A DNA stretch of 32,272 nucleotides from assembly GCA_001772005.1 (NCBI GenBank), contig MERI01000205.1:1-32272 (forward strand), read 5' to 3'. Made by a program: the position numbers and the translations under genes. The notes under the pieces were generated by a model. It saw only the letters and a program-made list of their open reading frames with translations. It was not told where the DNA came from and searched no databases. Of the stretch, positions 15,662 to 22,493 are shown piece by piece (position 1 is the stretch's first letter; the number at the start of each line of letters is the position of its first letter). The DNA is from Betaproteobacteria bacterium RIFCSPLOWO2_12_FULL_62_58. Lineage in GTDB: Bacteria; Pseudomonadota; Gammaproteobacteria; Burkholderiales; SG8-41.

Positions 15662-16021
15662 TCAGTCGCCGAATACCACCAGGCGGTCCGCCTGGATGCC
15701 TGACTCCACCAACTGCCCGAGGCCGGAGATGCGAAAGCCCTTGGCCAGAATCTCGTCCTTGATGCCGCGCCGCAAAGCGGCCGCCACGCACACCACCAGA
15801 TCGATGCCGTGCTGCTCGGCGAGCTTCGACCAGCGGTTCACGATGTGGCGATCGTCCTGCGGCGGCTCGGTCAATCGCGTCGCGTTGTTGACCCCGTCGT
15901 GGTAGAAGAACACGCGGTGGATCTGGTGCCCTTTTTCCAGCGCCGCAGTGGCGAACTTGTACGCGGTATCCGACGCCTGGTGCGTGTACGGCCCCTCGTT
16001 TACCATCAGTCCGAACTTCAT
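15662..16021 (-). CDS. dsrE: DsrE, TusD-like catalytic subunit of DsrEFH
   Basis: This is a 119-aa protein beginning MKFGLMVNEGPYTHQASDTAY, with the sulfur-binding Cys in DLVVCVAAALRRG near residue 78, the family's active-site position. It accepts sulfur from a TusA-type donor and hands it to DsrC. It lies 19 bases after dsrB. Confidence 0.95.
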   Translation of the reverse strand: MKFGLMVNEGPYTHQASDTAYKFATAALEKGHQIHRVFFYHDGVNNATRLTEPPQDDRHIVNRWSKLAEQHGIDLVVCVAAALRRGIKDEILAKGFRISGLGQLVESGIQADRLVVFGD

Positions 16022-16040
16022 CTCTGGCCCCGTAGCAGCG

Positions 16041-17111
16041 TCAGAAGCGGATATGGGTGGAGGCGTTCAGGTTCGCCCGCGAGCCGCGCCAGTCATCGAT
16101 CAGGTACTTGGTGAACGGCAGCTCGGTTTTCTCGAAGAAACGCGGCCAGCCGATGCGGTCGATCCAGTCGGCGATGCGCTCCCACGGCCTGGCGTCCGCC
16201 TTGTAGGTGTAGAGGATCTTCTTGACGACCGCCGATACTTCCGGCCAGCGCGGCGGGTTGTTCGGCAGGCCCGAGGCCACCAGTTTCATGAAGGTGGGTT
16301 TGGCCCGCGCGTTGGAATTCTTGCCGCCCACCCAGATCGCGAGCTTGGAGTGCTCGGGGTCGTTGATCTGCATCGGCGGGCACGGCGGGTAGCAGGCGCC
16401 GCAGCAGATGCATTTCTTCTCGTCCACTTCCAGCGACGGCTTGCCGTTCACCAGCGCCGGCCGGATCGCCGCCACCGGGCAGCGCGCCACCACCGACGGG
16501 CGTTCGCACACGTTGGCGACGAGATCATGGTTGATCTTGGGCGGCTTGGTGTGCTGCATGATGATCGCGATGTCGGCCTGCCCGCCGCAATTGATCTCGC
16601 AGCACGAGGTGGACAGATGCACGCGGTTTGGCATCTCTTCCTTGATGAACTCCTCGTACAGTTCGTCCATCAGCGCCTTCACCGCGCCCGAGGCGTCGGT
16701 TCCGGGAATGTCGCAATGCAGCCAGCCCTGGGTGTGCGCGATCGAGGAGACGGAATTTCCGGTGCCGCCCACCGGAAAACCGCTTTTCTGCAGCTCGCCG
16801 ATCAGGGGCGCAACCTTGTTCTGGTTCGCCACCATGAACTCGATGTTGCTGCGGATGGTGAAGCGCACATAGCCGTCGGCGAAGTTATCGGCGATGTCGC
16901 ACAGCTTGCGGATGCTGTAGACATCCATCTGGCGCTGCGTGCCGGCGCGCACCGTCCAGATCTCGTCGCCGCCGTGGGCGACGTGATGCAGCACGCCGGG
17001 ACGGGGCCGGTCGTGGTACTTCCAGTTGCCGTAGTTCTTCAGCATCAGCGGGTGCAGGAATGGCTTGTTGTCCGGAACCCCGCTCTCGATTGCCGCGCGC
17101 ATTTGGCTCAT
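16041..17111 (-). CDS. dsrB: DsrB, reverse sulfite reductase beta subunit
   Basis: This is a 356-aa siroheme/4Fe-4S subunit. It shows FTIRSNIEFMV and GNSVSSIAHTQGWLHC in the substrate region, the coupled cluster motif STSCCEINCGGQ, and an inserted ferredoxin domain KCICCGACYPPCPPM. With DsrA it oxidises DsrC-bound or hydrogen-sulfide sulfur to sulfite in the cytoplasm. It lies 43 bases after dsrA. Confidence 0.97.
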   Translation of the reverse strand: MSQMRAAIESGVPDNKPFLHPLMLKNYGNWKYHDRPRPGVLHHVAHGGDEIWTVRAGTQRQMDVYSIRKLCDIADNFADGYVRFTIRSNIEFMVANQNKVAPLIGELQKSGFPVGGTGNSVSSIAHTQGWLHCDIPGTDASGAVKALMDELYEEFIKEEMPNRVHLSTSCCEINCGGQADIAIIMQHTKPPKINHDLVANVCERPSVVARCPVAAIRPALVNGKPSLEVDEKKCICCGACYPPCPPMQINDPEHSKLAIWVGGKNSNARAKPTFMKLVASGLPNNPPRWPEVSAVVKKILYTYKADARPWERIADWIDRIGWPRFFEKTELPFTKYLIDDWRGSRANLNASTHIRF

Positions 17112-17154
17112 TGTCGGTCTCCAACCTGTTCAGTCTTCGGTCGCCGGGACGGCG

Positions 17155-18435
17155 TCAGAGCGCTGCCTTCTTCGCCTTGATCTTCGCCACTTCCTCGTCC
17201 CAGCCGTCGGTGCGCACATACGGGTTGGTGCGCGGGCACGACACCATGTTGACATCGATCTCGAGGCCAACCCCCTCGATGAAGTTGACCAGCCCGATGC
17301 GCTCGATCATCTCGCCGGTGCGCTCGTGCTCGAGCGCGTTTTCGGCGAAGAACTCGACGATGCGCTTGGCGAGATCCACCAGTTTTTCGCGATCCTCGTC
17401 GGTTTCCAGCTTCATGAACGGCACCACCAGGGTGCCCATCAGGTCGCCGATCTTGAGCGTGCGCTTGCCGCCGACCAGAATAGTCGCGCCCTTGTCCTTG
17501 CCAGGCGCCAGCGCCCCGGTCATGACGTTGATACAGTGCATGCAACGGACGCAATCGCGGTTGTCGATTTCGAGCGCTTGCGTGTCACTCACCGCGACGC
17601 TCGACACCTTCTCGTGCTCGCGCAACGTCTTGGTTTCCTTGAGCGCGATCGCCTTGGTCGGGCAGCGGCTGACCACATCGTTCACCAGTTCGTTCAGCCC
17701 GTGCCTCGCGAACCATTTTCTGGCGAGCGCCTCGTCGGTGCGGATGTTGTCACGCCAGGTGCCGATGATCGCCATATCGGAGCGCTGGATCGAGTTCATG
17801 CAATCGTTGGCGCAGCCCGAAAACTTGAACTTGAACTTGTAGGGCAGCGCCGGACGGTGAATGTCGTCGAGGAAGGCGTTGATCACCGTGCGGTGCGCTG
17901 CGGCCTCGTCATAGCATGACTGCTCGCAGCGCGCCGCGCCGACGCACGACATCGAGGTGCGCACCGCGGGCCCGGCCCCGCCCAGATCGAAGCCGAGTTC
18001 GTTGATCGCATCGAACGCCTTCTGCACGTTCTCGGTGGAACAGCCCTGGAACATGATGTCGCCCGACTGGCCGTGGAACGCGATCAGGCCTGAGCCGTGC
18101 TGTTCCCAGATGTCGCACAGCTTGCGCAGGATCCCGGTGTTGTAATGCATCCCGGCCGGCGGCATCACCCGCAGCGTATGAAATTCGGACGATTCCGGAA
18201 ACAGGCTGGCGACTTCCGAGAAACGCGGAATGATGCCGCCGCCGTAACCGAACACGCCGACGGTGCCGCCTTTCCAGTAACCCCTGCGCGTCTCGTAGGA
18301 ATGTTCGAGTTGACCCATCAAGTCAACCATATAGTCCTTGTCGCTGGCGAGCCTTTTCAGGCCGGTGACGAAGCTCGGCCACGGGCCGCTTTCCAACTGG
18401 TCAAGCAGCGGGGTGTCGTGCATTTTCTTCGCCAT
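17155..18435 (-). CDS. dsrA: DsrA, reverse sulfite reductase alpha subunit
   Basis: This is a 426-aa alpha subunit, first gene of the dsr run. It has YWKGGTVGVFGYGGGIIPR and VMPPAGMHYNTGILRKLCD, the siroheme/4Fe-4S Cys motifs CVGAARCEQSCYDEA and FSGCANDCMNSIQRSD, and a ferredoxin insert with CVRCMHCINVMTG. The length fits DsrA (about 417 in Allochromatium). ATG 18435 has GAGGAG 6 bases upstream; an upstream in-frame ATG lacks this. The oxidative type is inferred from the neighbouring dsrEFH, dsrL and dsrN. Confidence 0.97.
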   Translation of the reverse strand: MAKKMHDTPLLDQLESGPWPSFVTGLKRLASDKDYMVDLMGQLEHSYETRRGYWKGGTVGVFGYGGGIIPRFSEVASLFPESSEFHTLRVMPPAGMHYNTGILRKLCDIWEQHGSGLIAFHGQSGDIMFQGCSTENVQKAFDAINELGFDLGGAGPAVRTSMSCVGAARCEQSCYDEAAAHRTVINAFLDDIHRPALPYKFKFKFSGCANDCMNSIQRSDMAIIGTWRDNIRTDEALARKWFARHGLNELVNDVVSRCPTKAIALKETKTLREHEKVSSVAVSDTQALEIDNRDCVRCMHCINVMTGALAPGKDKGATILVGGKRTLKIGDLMGTLVVPFMKLETDEDREKLVDLAKRIVEFFAENALEHERTGEMIERIGLVNFIEGVGLEIDVNMVSCPRTNPYVRTDGWDEEVAKIKAKKAAL

Positions 18436-18750
18436 ACTTTCTCCTCGATCGCGAGCGTCGGCGCCCGCCGGTTCAGCAGCCGGATTCGCAGATAAGCAAC
18501 GCAAATACGCGTCGATGTTACAGGCGCTGGTTTTTCCGGCGCTATCATCCTCGTTGCGTATGCGCGATACACCCATTCGGAACCGCGCACCCCCCCGTTT
18601 GGGTTATATCCCTGCCCCGCTTTGGTTAATGCGGCTTTGCGCGTTGCCGCGCGCGAGGCAAACGAGGTAACCTTGCTCGTGAGCGCAGCAGCTCCGACAA
18701 GGCGATTCATTCACGGCCCGGGCTTTCCCGCATTCAGCAGAGCGCCAGAC
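18436..18750. promoter_or_regulatory. Divergent region between dsrA and the plus-strand sulfur genes
   Basis: No gene is seen in 315 bases. It must hold the promoter of the dsr run and probably one for the genes starting at 18751. On the minus strand TATAAC (18603-18608) could be a -10 box, but the TTAACC at 18624-18629 is only 15 bases away and is a weak -35. No clear operator palindrome was found. Confidence 0.35.
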
Positions 18751-18984
18751 ATGGAACAGATTACGAAACTCGACCGTTTCAAAGCCCCGATCGGCGGACA
18801 GGAAATCGAGATGCAGCAGGTGGATTACGAATCCGGCGGCATCAGCCTGTTGCGGATCCGCATCCGCGAGCGCAGCAGGTTCACGATCTTCGACATCGAC
18901 GCGAATACCGCGGAGCGCTGGGGACACGCGCTGCTGCAATGGGCGCAACGGCAATCCCCGGCTGCGGCGGCCGGGCAGCCCTGA
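18751..18984 (+). CDS. Small conserved hypothetical protein
   Basis: This is a 77-aa soluble protein, MEQITKLDRFKAPIGGQEIE..., with a mainly beta central part (LLRIRIRERSRFTIFDIDANTAERWG) and a helical end. ATG 18751 is chosen because the upstream in-frame sequence overlaps the dsrA promoter region and looks non-coding. There are no Cys residues, so a direct sulfur-carrier role is unlikely. It is divergent from dsrA and first of four plus-strand genes that include a TusA-like carrier. The function is not recognised. Confidence 0.65.
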   Translation: MEQITKLDRFKAPIGGQEIEMQQVDYESGGISLLRIRIRERSRFTIFDIDANTAERWGHALLQWAQRQSPAAAAGQP

Positions 18985-19023
18985 CGGCGACCCGGCTCGT
19001 TCATGCCGCGCCTGCGCGACCCC

Positions 19024-19617
19024 ATGACAGTGGACATGGTTTTCAGCATTCGAGGCAGCCGCATTCCGCGCGATCACGGCTTTGCGCTCTGGCGCGCGCT
19101 GCGGGCCTGCCTGCCCTGGCTGGATGCCGAGGCGCATGCCGGAATTCACGCCATCCGCGGCGCGCCGGCGAATGACGACATGCTGCTCCTGGGGCAGCGC
19201 GCGAAGCTGGTGCTGCGTTTGCCGGAGGCGCGGGTGGCGGATGCGCAGAGCCTGACCGGACGGCGGATCGACCTGGACGAATGCGTGCTGCAGATCGGGA
19301 GCGCGAAGCCGCGTTCGCTGCCGGCGTTCGCGACGCTCTACTCGCACCTGGTTTGCACCGGCAGCGATGACGAGCTGGATTTTCTCCGCGATGTCGCGGC
19401 GCAATTGGAGCAGATCGGCGTGGCGTGCGAGGTCATTTGCGGCAAGCAGCGCGCGCTGCGTGCGGAGCGAGCCGAGATCCGCGGTTATGGTCTGATGCTG
19501 CACGAGGTCAAGCTCGAGCAATCCACGCTGCTGCAAGAAATCGGCTTGGGCGACAACCGCAAGCTGGGCTGCGGCATCTTTGTTCCGCACAAGTCGATCG
19601 CGGCAGTCGCGGCATGA
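19024..19617 (+). CDS. Cas6/Cmx6-like RAMP protein without CRISPR
   Basis: This is a 197-aa protein (ATG 19003 would add 7 residues; neither start has a clear ribosome-binding site). The N-terminus MTVDMVFSIRGSRIPRDHGFALWRAL, the GIHAIRG turn, the LVLRLPEARV strand and the C-terminal glycine-rich segment GLGDNRKLGCGIFVPHK match the pattern I know from proteins annotated as Cas6/Cmx6 (type I-MYXAN). The G-rich loop is characteristic of RAMP-fold RNA-binding proteins. No repeat array or other cas gene is in the window. Orphan members of this group may process or bind other structured RNAs, but the role here is unknown. It is between a small unknown protein and the tandem TusA gene. Confidence 0.65.
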   Translation: MTVDMVFSIRGSRIPRDHGFALWRALRACLPWLDAEAHAGIHAIRGAPANDDMLLLGQRAKLVLRLPEARVADAQSLTGRRIDLDECVLQIGSAKPRSLPAFATLYSHLVCTGSDDELDFLRDVAAQLEQIGVACEVICGKQRALRAERAEIRGYGLMLHEVKLEQSTLLQEIGLGDNRKLGCGIFVPHKSIAAVAA

Positions 19618-19619
19618 AA

Positions 19620-19835
19620 TGCCGACCTTTAGTCTCTTATCAATTCATTGTTGACAACTTTGGTGAAGAATTTCAACGCAAAGATTCTTTTCAATACCCC
19701 CTTGAGGGGTACGCAAAGGAAACCAAGGGAAACCAGAATGAATGACAGATCGGGTTCTTTGCGGCTTTTCTTTTTCTTCGCGTTCTTTGCGTTGGATGTT
19801 TTTTTGGTTCCGGCTACGCCGGCTTAGGAGGCTCT
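19620..19835 (+). promoter_or_regulatory. Leader of the tandem TusA gene with a repeat bounded by inverted ends
   Basis: No gene is seen. CAACGCAAAG (19674-19683) and CTTTGCGTTG (19785-19794) bound a 121-bp segment whose first 45 bases are identical to 11415-11459 in the dsrL leader. The hairpin CCGGC-TAC-GCCGG (19810-19822) and TAGGAGG (19825-19831), 5 bases before ATG 19836, follow. The repeat unit thus appears to reach into the ribosome-binding site. Confidence 0.6.
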
Positions 19836-20318
19836 ATGGCAACACCAACTCCGGCGGTTACCCTCGATACGAGCGGAATGTCGTGTCCGGCGCCGCTCCT
19901 GGGCGCAAAGAAAGTCCTCGACGATCTGCAACTGGGGCAGGTGCTGCTGCTCATCTCGAATTGCCCGGGCACTTCCGACGACCTGTTCGCGTGGGTTAAA
20001 TATACCGACCACCAGATTGCCTTGACCGTCAGGCTGGGCGATAACAAGACCGGCTACTACATCCAGAAAGGAAAGGCCGCGCCGCATCCGCGACCGAACG
20101 CGGTGCTCGACATCAGGGGGGTGTCCTGCCCCGGCCCGATCGTCGAGGCGAAAAAGCTGCTCGATGCGATGCAGCCCGGCGAGGTGCTGCAGCTGATCAG
20201 CAACTGCCCCGGCGCTCCCGCCGACGTCAACGCCTGGGTCAGGACCAAATCGCTCGAGCTCGCTGCCATGCACGAAAGCGCGCGCGGCGAGTATGAGTTC
20301 TACATCCGCAAGAAGTAA
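19836..20318 (+). CDS. Tandem two-domain TusA-like sulfur carrier
   Basis: This is a 160-aa protein made of two TusA domains. Domain 1 has the CPxP sulfur site at C17 (SCPAPLLGAKK) and domain 2 at C98 (SCPGPIVEAKK). Both have a second Cys in LISNCPG (C43 and C124), which single-domain TusA usually lacks. Single-domain TusA is about 80 aa, so this is a clear duplication and fusion. In rDsr organisms TusA delivers sulfane sulfur to DsrE, so this is a plausible donor for DsrEFH; that is inference. A strong TAGGAGG precedes the ATG. No rhodanese gene is seen beside it. Confidence 0.88.
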   Translation: MATPTPAVTLDTSGMSCPAPLLGAKKVLDDLQLGQVLLLISNCPGTSDDLFAWVKYTDHQIALTVRLGDNKTGYYIQKGKAAPHPRPNAVLDIRGVSCPGPIVEAKKLLDAMQPGEVLQLISNCPGAPADVNAWVRTKSLELAAMHESARGEYEFYIRKK

Positions 20319-20323
20319 CCGCC

Positions 20324-20531
20324 TAGGAGCTTGTCAGACCCGAGTCCGACAAGCTCCTAATGCAAAACCGCCCCCGGAAAAAATGCGAAAGTGTCGTCAA
20401 AAAACCATAGAAACGTCGTTCCTGCGTGCTGACCTAGGTGAAACCGCTGTGGAATTAAACATTATTCCGAAAAAATGGGGCGGTTTTGCTTTTAGCAGCC
20501 TGTCGGAGCCTCACAATCTGACAGGCTGCTA
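20324..20531. repeat. Nested-palindrome element (MITE-like)
   Basis: Three inverted features are present. TAGGAGCTTGTC (20324-20335) pairs with GACAAGCTCCTA (20348-20359). GCAAAACCGCCCC (20362-20374) pairs with GGGGCGGTTTTGC (20477-20489). TAGCAGCCTGTC (20493-20504) pairs with GACAGGCTGCTA (20520-20531). Two similar 12-bp hairpins therefore bracket a 13-bp inverted pair, 208 bp in all, with no coding sequence inside. This looks like a non-autonomous mobile element. Its right end touches the GTG of the next gene. Confidence 0.65.
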
Positions 20532-21116
20532 GTGCGCATCAAGAGCCGCTGGCACAGGAGCGACAAGCCCAGGAGCATGACGCAGATCGCCAGCGTCATG
20601 GCCTTCATCATCTGGCGCGTGGCGCAGAACGCGCTGAAGCGCATGCGAACCGAACAGTACGACATCGACACCGGTCCGCAGTATTTCGCATTCCTCGGCG
20701 AAGTGCTGATTTTCCTGATTCAGATCGCCGATCGCATTGCGTACCAGCGGCTCGATGCCGCGCAGCGAGGAGAATTCACCACCGCGCTGGCGATCCGCGT
20801 TGCCGAAATACTGGACGACAACCAGGGCGAGCTGCTAGGCAATCCGCAGACGGGCAGCTACAAAGAGCGCTTCATTGCGCTTCTCAACGAACTTGCCTCG
20901 GACTACGCCGAATTCAAATACACCGATGCCGGGCCGGATTTCGCCTTTCTGCGCTACCTGGGCAATCGCGTGATGGAGACGATGGCGCAAAAAGACCGTC
21001 CCTGGGTGACAGCCCAGATCATGGAGATCGAAGCCCCGCAGGCAGTGGCAACCGTGCAGAAGGGCATGCGCGATCTGCTGGACCTGCCGCAACAGGAATC
21101 GGCCGCTCACCACTGA
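20532..21116 (+). CDS. Conserved hypothetical helical protein
   Basis: This is a 194-aa protein that reads as all-helical: an N-terminal basic segment (RIKSRWHRSDKPRS), then WRVAQNALKRMR, FLGEVLIFLIQIADRIAY and a C-terminal region ending in QQESAAHH. I recall similar proteins of this length, with the same KSRWH-type start, in other betaproteobacteria, which supports the GTG start at 20532. ATG 20577 is the alternative and has GGAG nearby. No ribosome-binding site precedes the GTG, because a palindromic element ends at the base before it. There are no Cys motifs. The function is unknown; position suggests a link with the sulfur genes. Confidence 0.65.
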   Translation: MRIKSRWHRSDKPRSMTQIASVMAFIIWRVAQNALKRMRTEQYDIDTGPQYFAFLGEVLIFLIQIADRIAYQRLDAAQRGEFTTALAIRVAEILDDNQGELLGNPQTGSYKERFIALLNELASDYAEFKYTDAGPDFAFLRYLGNRVMETMAQKDRPWVTAQIMEIEAPQAVATVQKGMRDLLDLPQQESAAHH

Positions 21117-21643
21117 AACCAGAACGGGAAAAACATCAGCCACGGAACCACACGGAAAACACGGACAGAACGAAAAGTCTAGTAGTTCAGATTTCATCTG
21201 ACAGAACGTGTCCGAAGCCAAGTTCCGGAAACGACCCTCAGGAGACATTCGTCGCATCGGTGCTCCGACGGCAGGTTTCTGAGCGGAGCCGTCGTACAGC
21301 GCGGGTGCTGACCGGGATCTACTCGGCCTGAGCCAACCTTGAGCCTGCGACCCGGCTCGGGTGGCAATGCGCCGGTCACCTGCCGTTCAATCGTCGAATT
21401 TATCCTGGCCATGTTGGCTACTCCGATAGATTCCGTGCGAGACGCAACTCGAAAACGCACGAATGACAGAAAGTCACAATGCCACCATCCGTTATGGGAT
21501 GGCCTTTTTTAGCTTGTGGAGATTTGCGTATGGGAGTAAGTTGTCAATGGGTTATCGTCGTATGCAGTGGTTGGGTGCCCTCAAGATTCAGACACAATAA
21601 TGCTGCGCCTTTGTGCAAATGATATGTTTGAGGGGAGGTTTCG
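21117..21643. other. Non-coding spacer between the sulfur region and the large plus-strand operon
   Basis: No convincing gene is seen in 527 bases. It holds a CCACGGAACCACACGGAAAACACGG stretch of dispersed-repeat type near 21140, a short hairpin TCAGAT-TTC-ATCTGA near 21187, and a GC-rich block (21220-21380) open on the minus strand but without a start signal or recognisable protein. A terminator-like hairpin lies at 21481-21510. GGGGAGG before ATG 21644 is the ribosome-binding site. The operon promoter should lie between 21511 and 21630, but no good -35/-10 pair was found. Confidence 0.5.
21481..21510 (+). terminator. Rho-independent terminator-like hairpin
   Basis: CCATCC (21485-21490) pairs with GGATGG around a short loop, followed by CC and six T residues (21505-21510). 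It is suitable for ending plus-strand transcription from the 18.75-21.1 kb genes before the next operon, or for attenuating a promoter lying upstream of it. Confidence 0.5.
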
Positions 21644-22468
21644 ATGGCAAAAAAGATTCTTGTAGTGATATCGAATTTTGGCTACTGGGGCGTTGAACTC
21701 ACAGGTCCCATGTTGAGGCTTGAAGCAGCCGGTTACGAGTTGGTATTCACCGCTCCCAAGGGCAAGCGCCCCGTGGCCCTCCCACCTAGTTATGACACCA
21801 GCTACTGCGATCCGCCGCTCGGCTGCAATGTCACCACGCCGGAGGATGCAGAGGAGGTGCGGTCGGTCAAGGATAGCCCAAAGCTCGACAATCCCATCAA
21901 TCTATTCGAGTGGTTCCCTGAGCGTCCGTATTTCAGCAAGGCCAATTTCCTGCGCGAGTTGGAAGCCTATTACCGCAGGCTGGGGGAACTGAACCGGGAA
22001 CTCGACGACTACGCTGGCCTCCTGCTGGTCGGCGGCAGCGGGCCCATCGTTGACATGGTCAACAACCAGCGTGTGCACGACGTCATCCTGAGTTTCTATA
22101 AACGTGATAGGCCGATTGCCGCGATTTGCTACGGGGTTGCTTGCTTGCCCATGGCCCGCGACTTCAATGAACGCAAGAGCATTATCAGAGGCAAGCATGT
22201 CACTGGGCATTGCATCGAATACGACTACCACGATGGAACCGGCTTCGTAGGTACCGACTTCAATATGGGGCCGCCGCCATACTGCCTGGAATATGTGCTT
22301 ACCGACGCAGTTGGGCCGGAAGGCCAGTACCACGGCAACTTCGGCAAGCCGACTTCGGTGATCGTCGATTATCCATTCATCACGGCGCGTTCCCTGCAAT
22401 GTTCTCACGAGTTCGGCGAGCAGTTTGTTAACGTACTCGAACACGGTCTGCGCCGCTATGGATGGTAG
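21644..22468 (+). CDS. DJ-1/PfpI-family protein (class I glutamine amidotransferase-like)
   Basis: This is a 274-aa alpha/beta protein, first of the large operon, with ATG 21644 after GGGGAGG. It starts KKILVVISNFGYWGVELTGPMLRLEAAGYEL. The nucleophile elbow is AAICYGVACL with Cys162, preceded by LLLVGGSGPIVDM. Length and the extra segment at residues 40-110 place it nearer Hsp31/HchA-like and amidase-like members than short PfpI peptidases. Members act as glyoxalase III, isonitrile hydratases or chaperones; which applies here is not shown. A second, shorter family member lies at 26798, so the operon carries two. Confidence 0.85.
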   Translation: MAKKILVVISNFGYWGVELTGPMLRLEAAGYELVFTAPKGKRPVALPPSYDTSYCDPPLGCNVTTPEDAEEVRSVKDSPKLDNPINLFEWFPERPYFSKANFLRELEAYYRRLGELNRELDDYAGLLLVGGSGPIVDMVNNQRVHDVILSFYKRDRPIAAICYGVACLPMARDFNERKSIIRGKHVTGHCIEYDYHDGTGFVGTDFNMGPPPYCLEYVLTDAVGPEGQYHGNFGKPTSVIVDYPFITARSLQCSHEFGEQFVNVLEHGLRRYGW

Positions 22469-22493
22469 GTAACGCCCCTCCGAAGTTGTCGCG

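Noticed and set aside
18603..18629. dsrA promoter candidate
   Set aside because: The -10 is plausible but the -35 is weak and the spacer is only 15 bases, so it is mentioned under the intergenic region rather than called.
21194..21460. Minus-strand 88-aa open frame in the spacer
   Set aside because: It has no ribosome-binding site, no recognisable domain and an Arg-rich composition typical of chance frames in GC-rich non-coding DNA.
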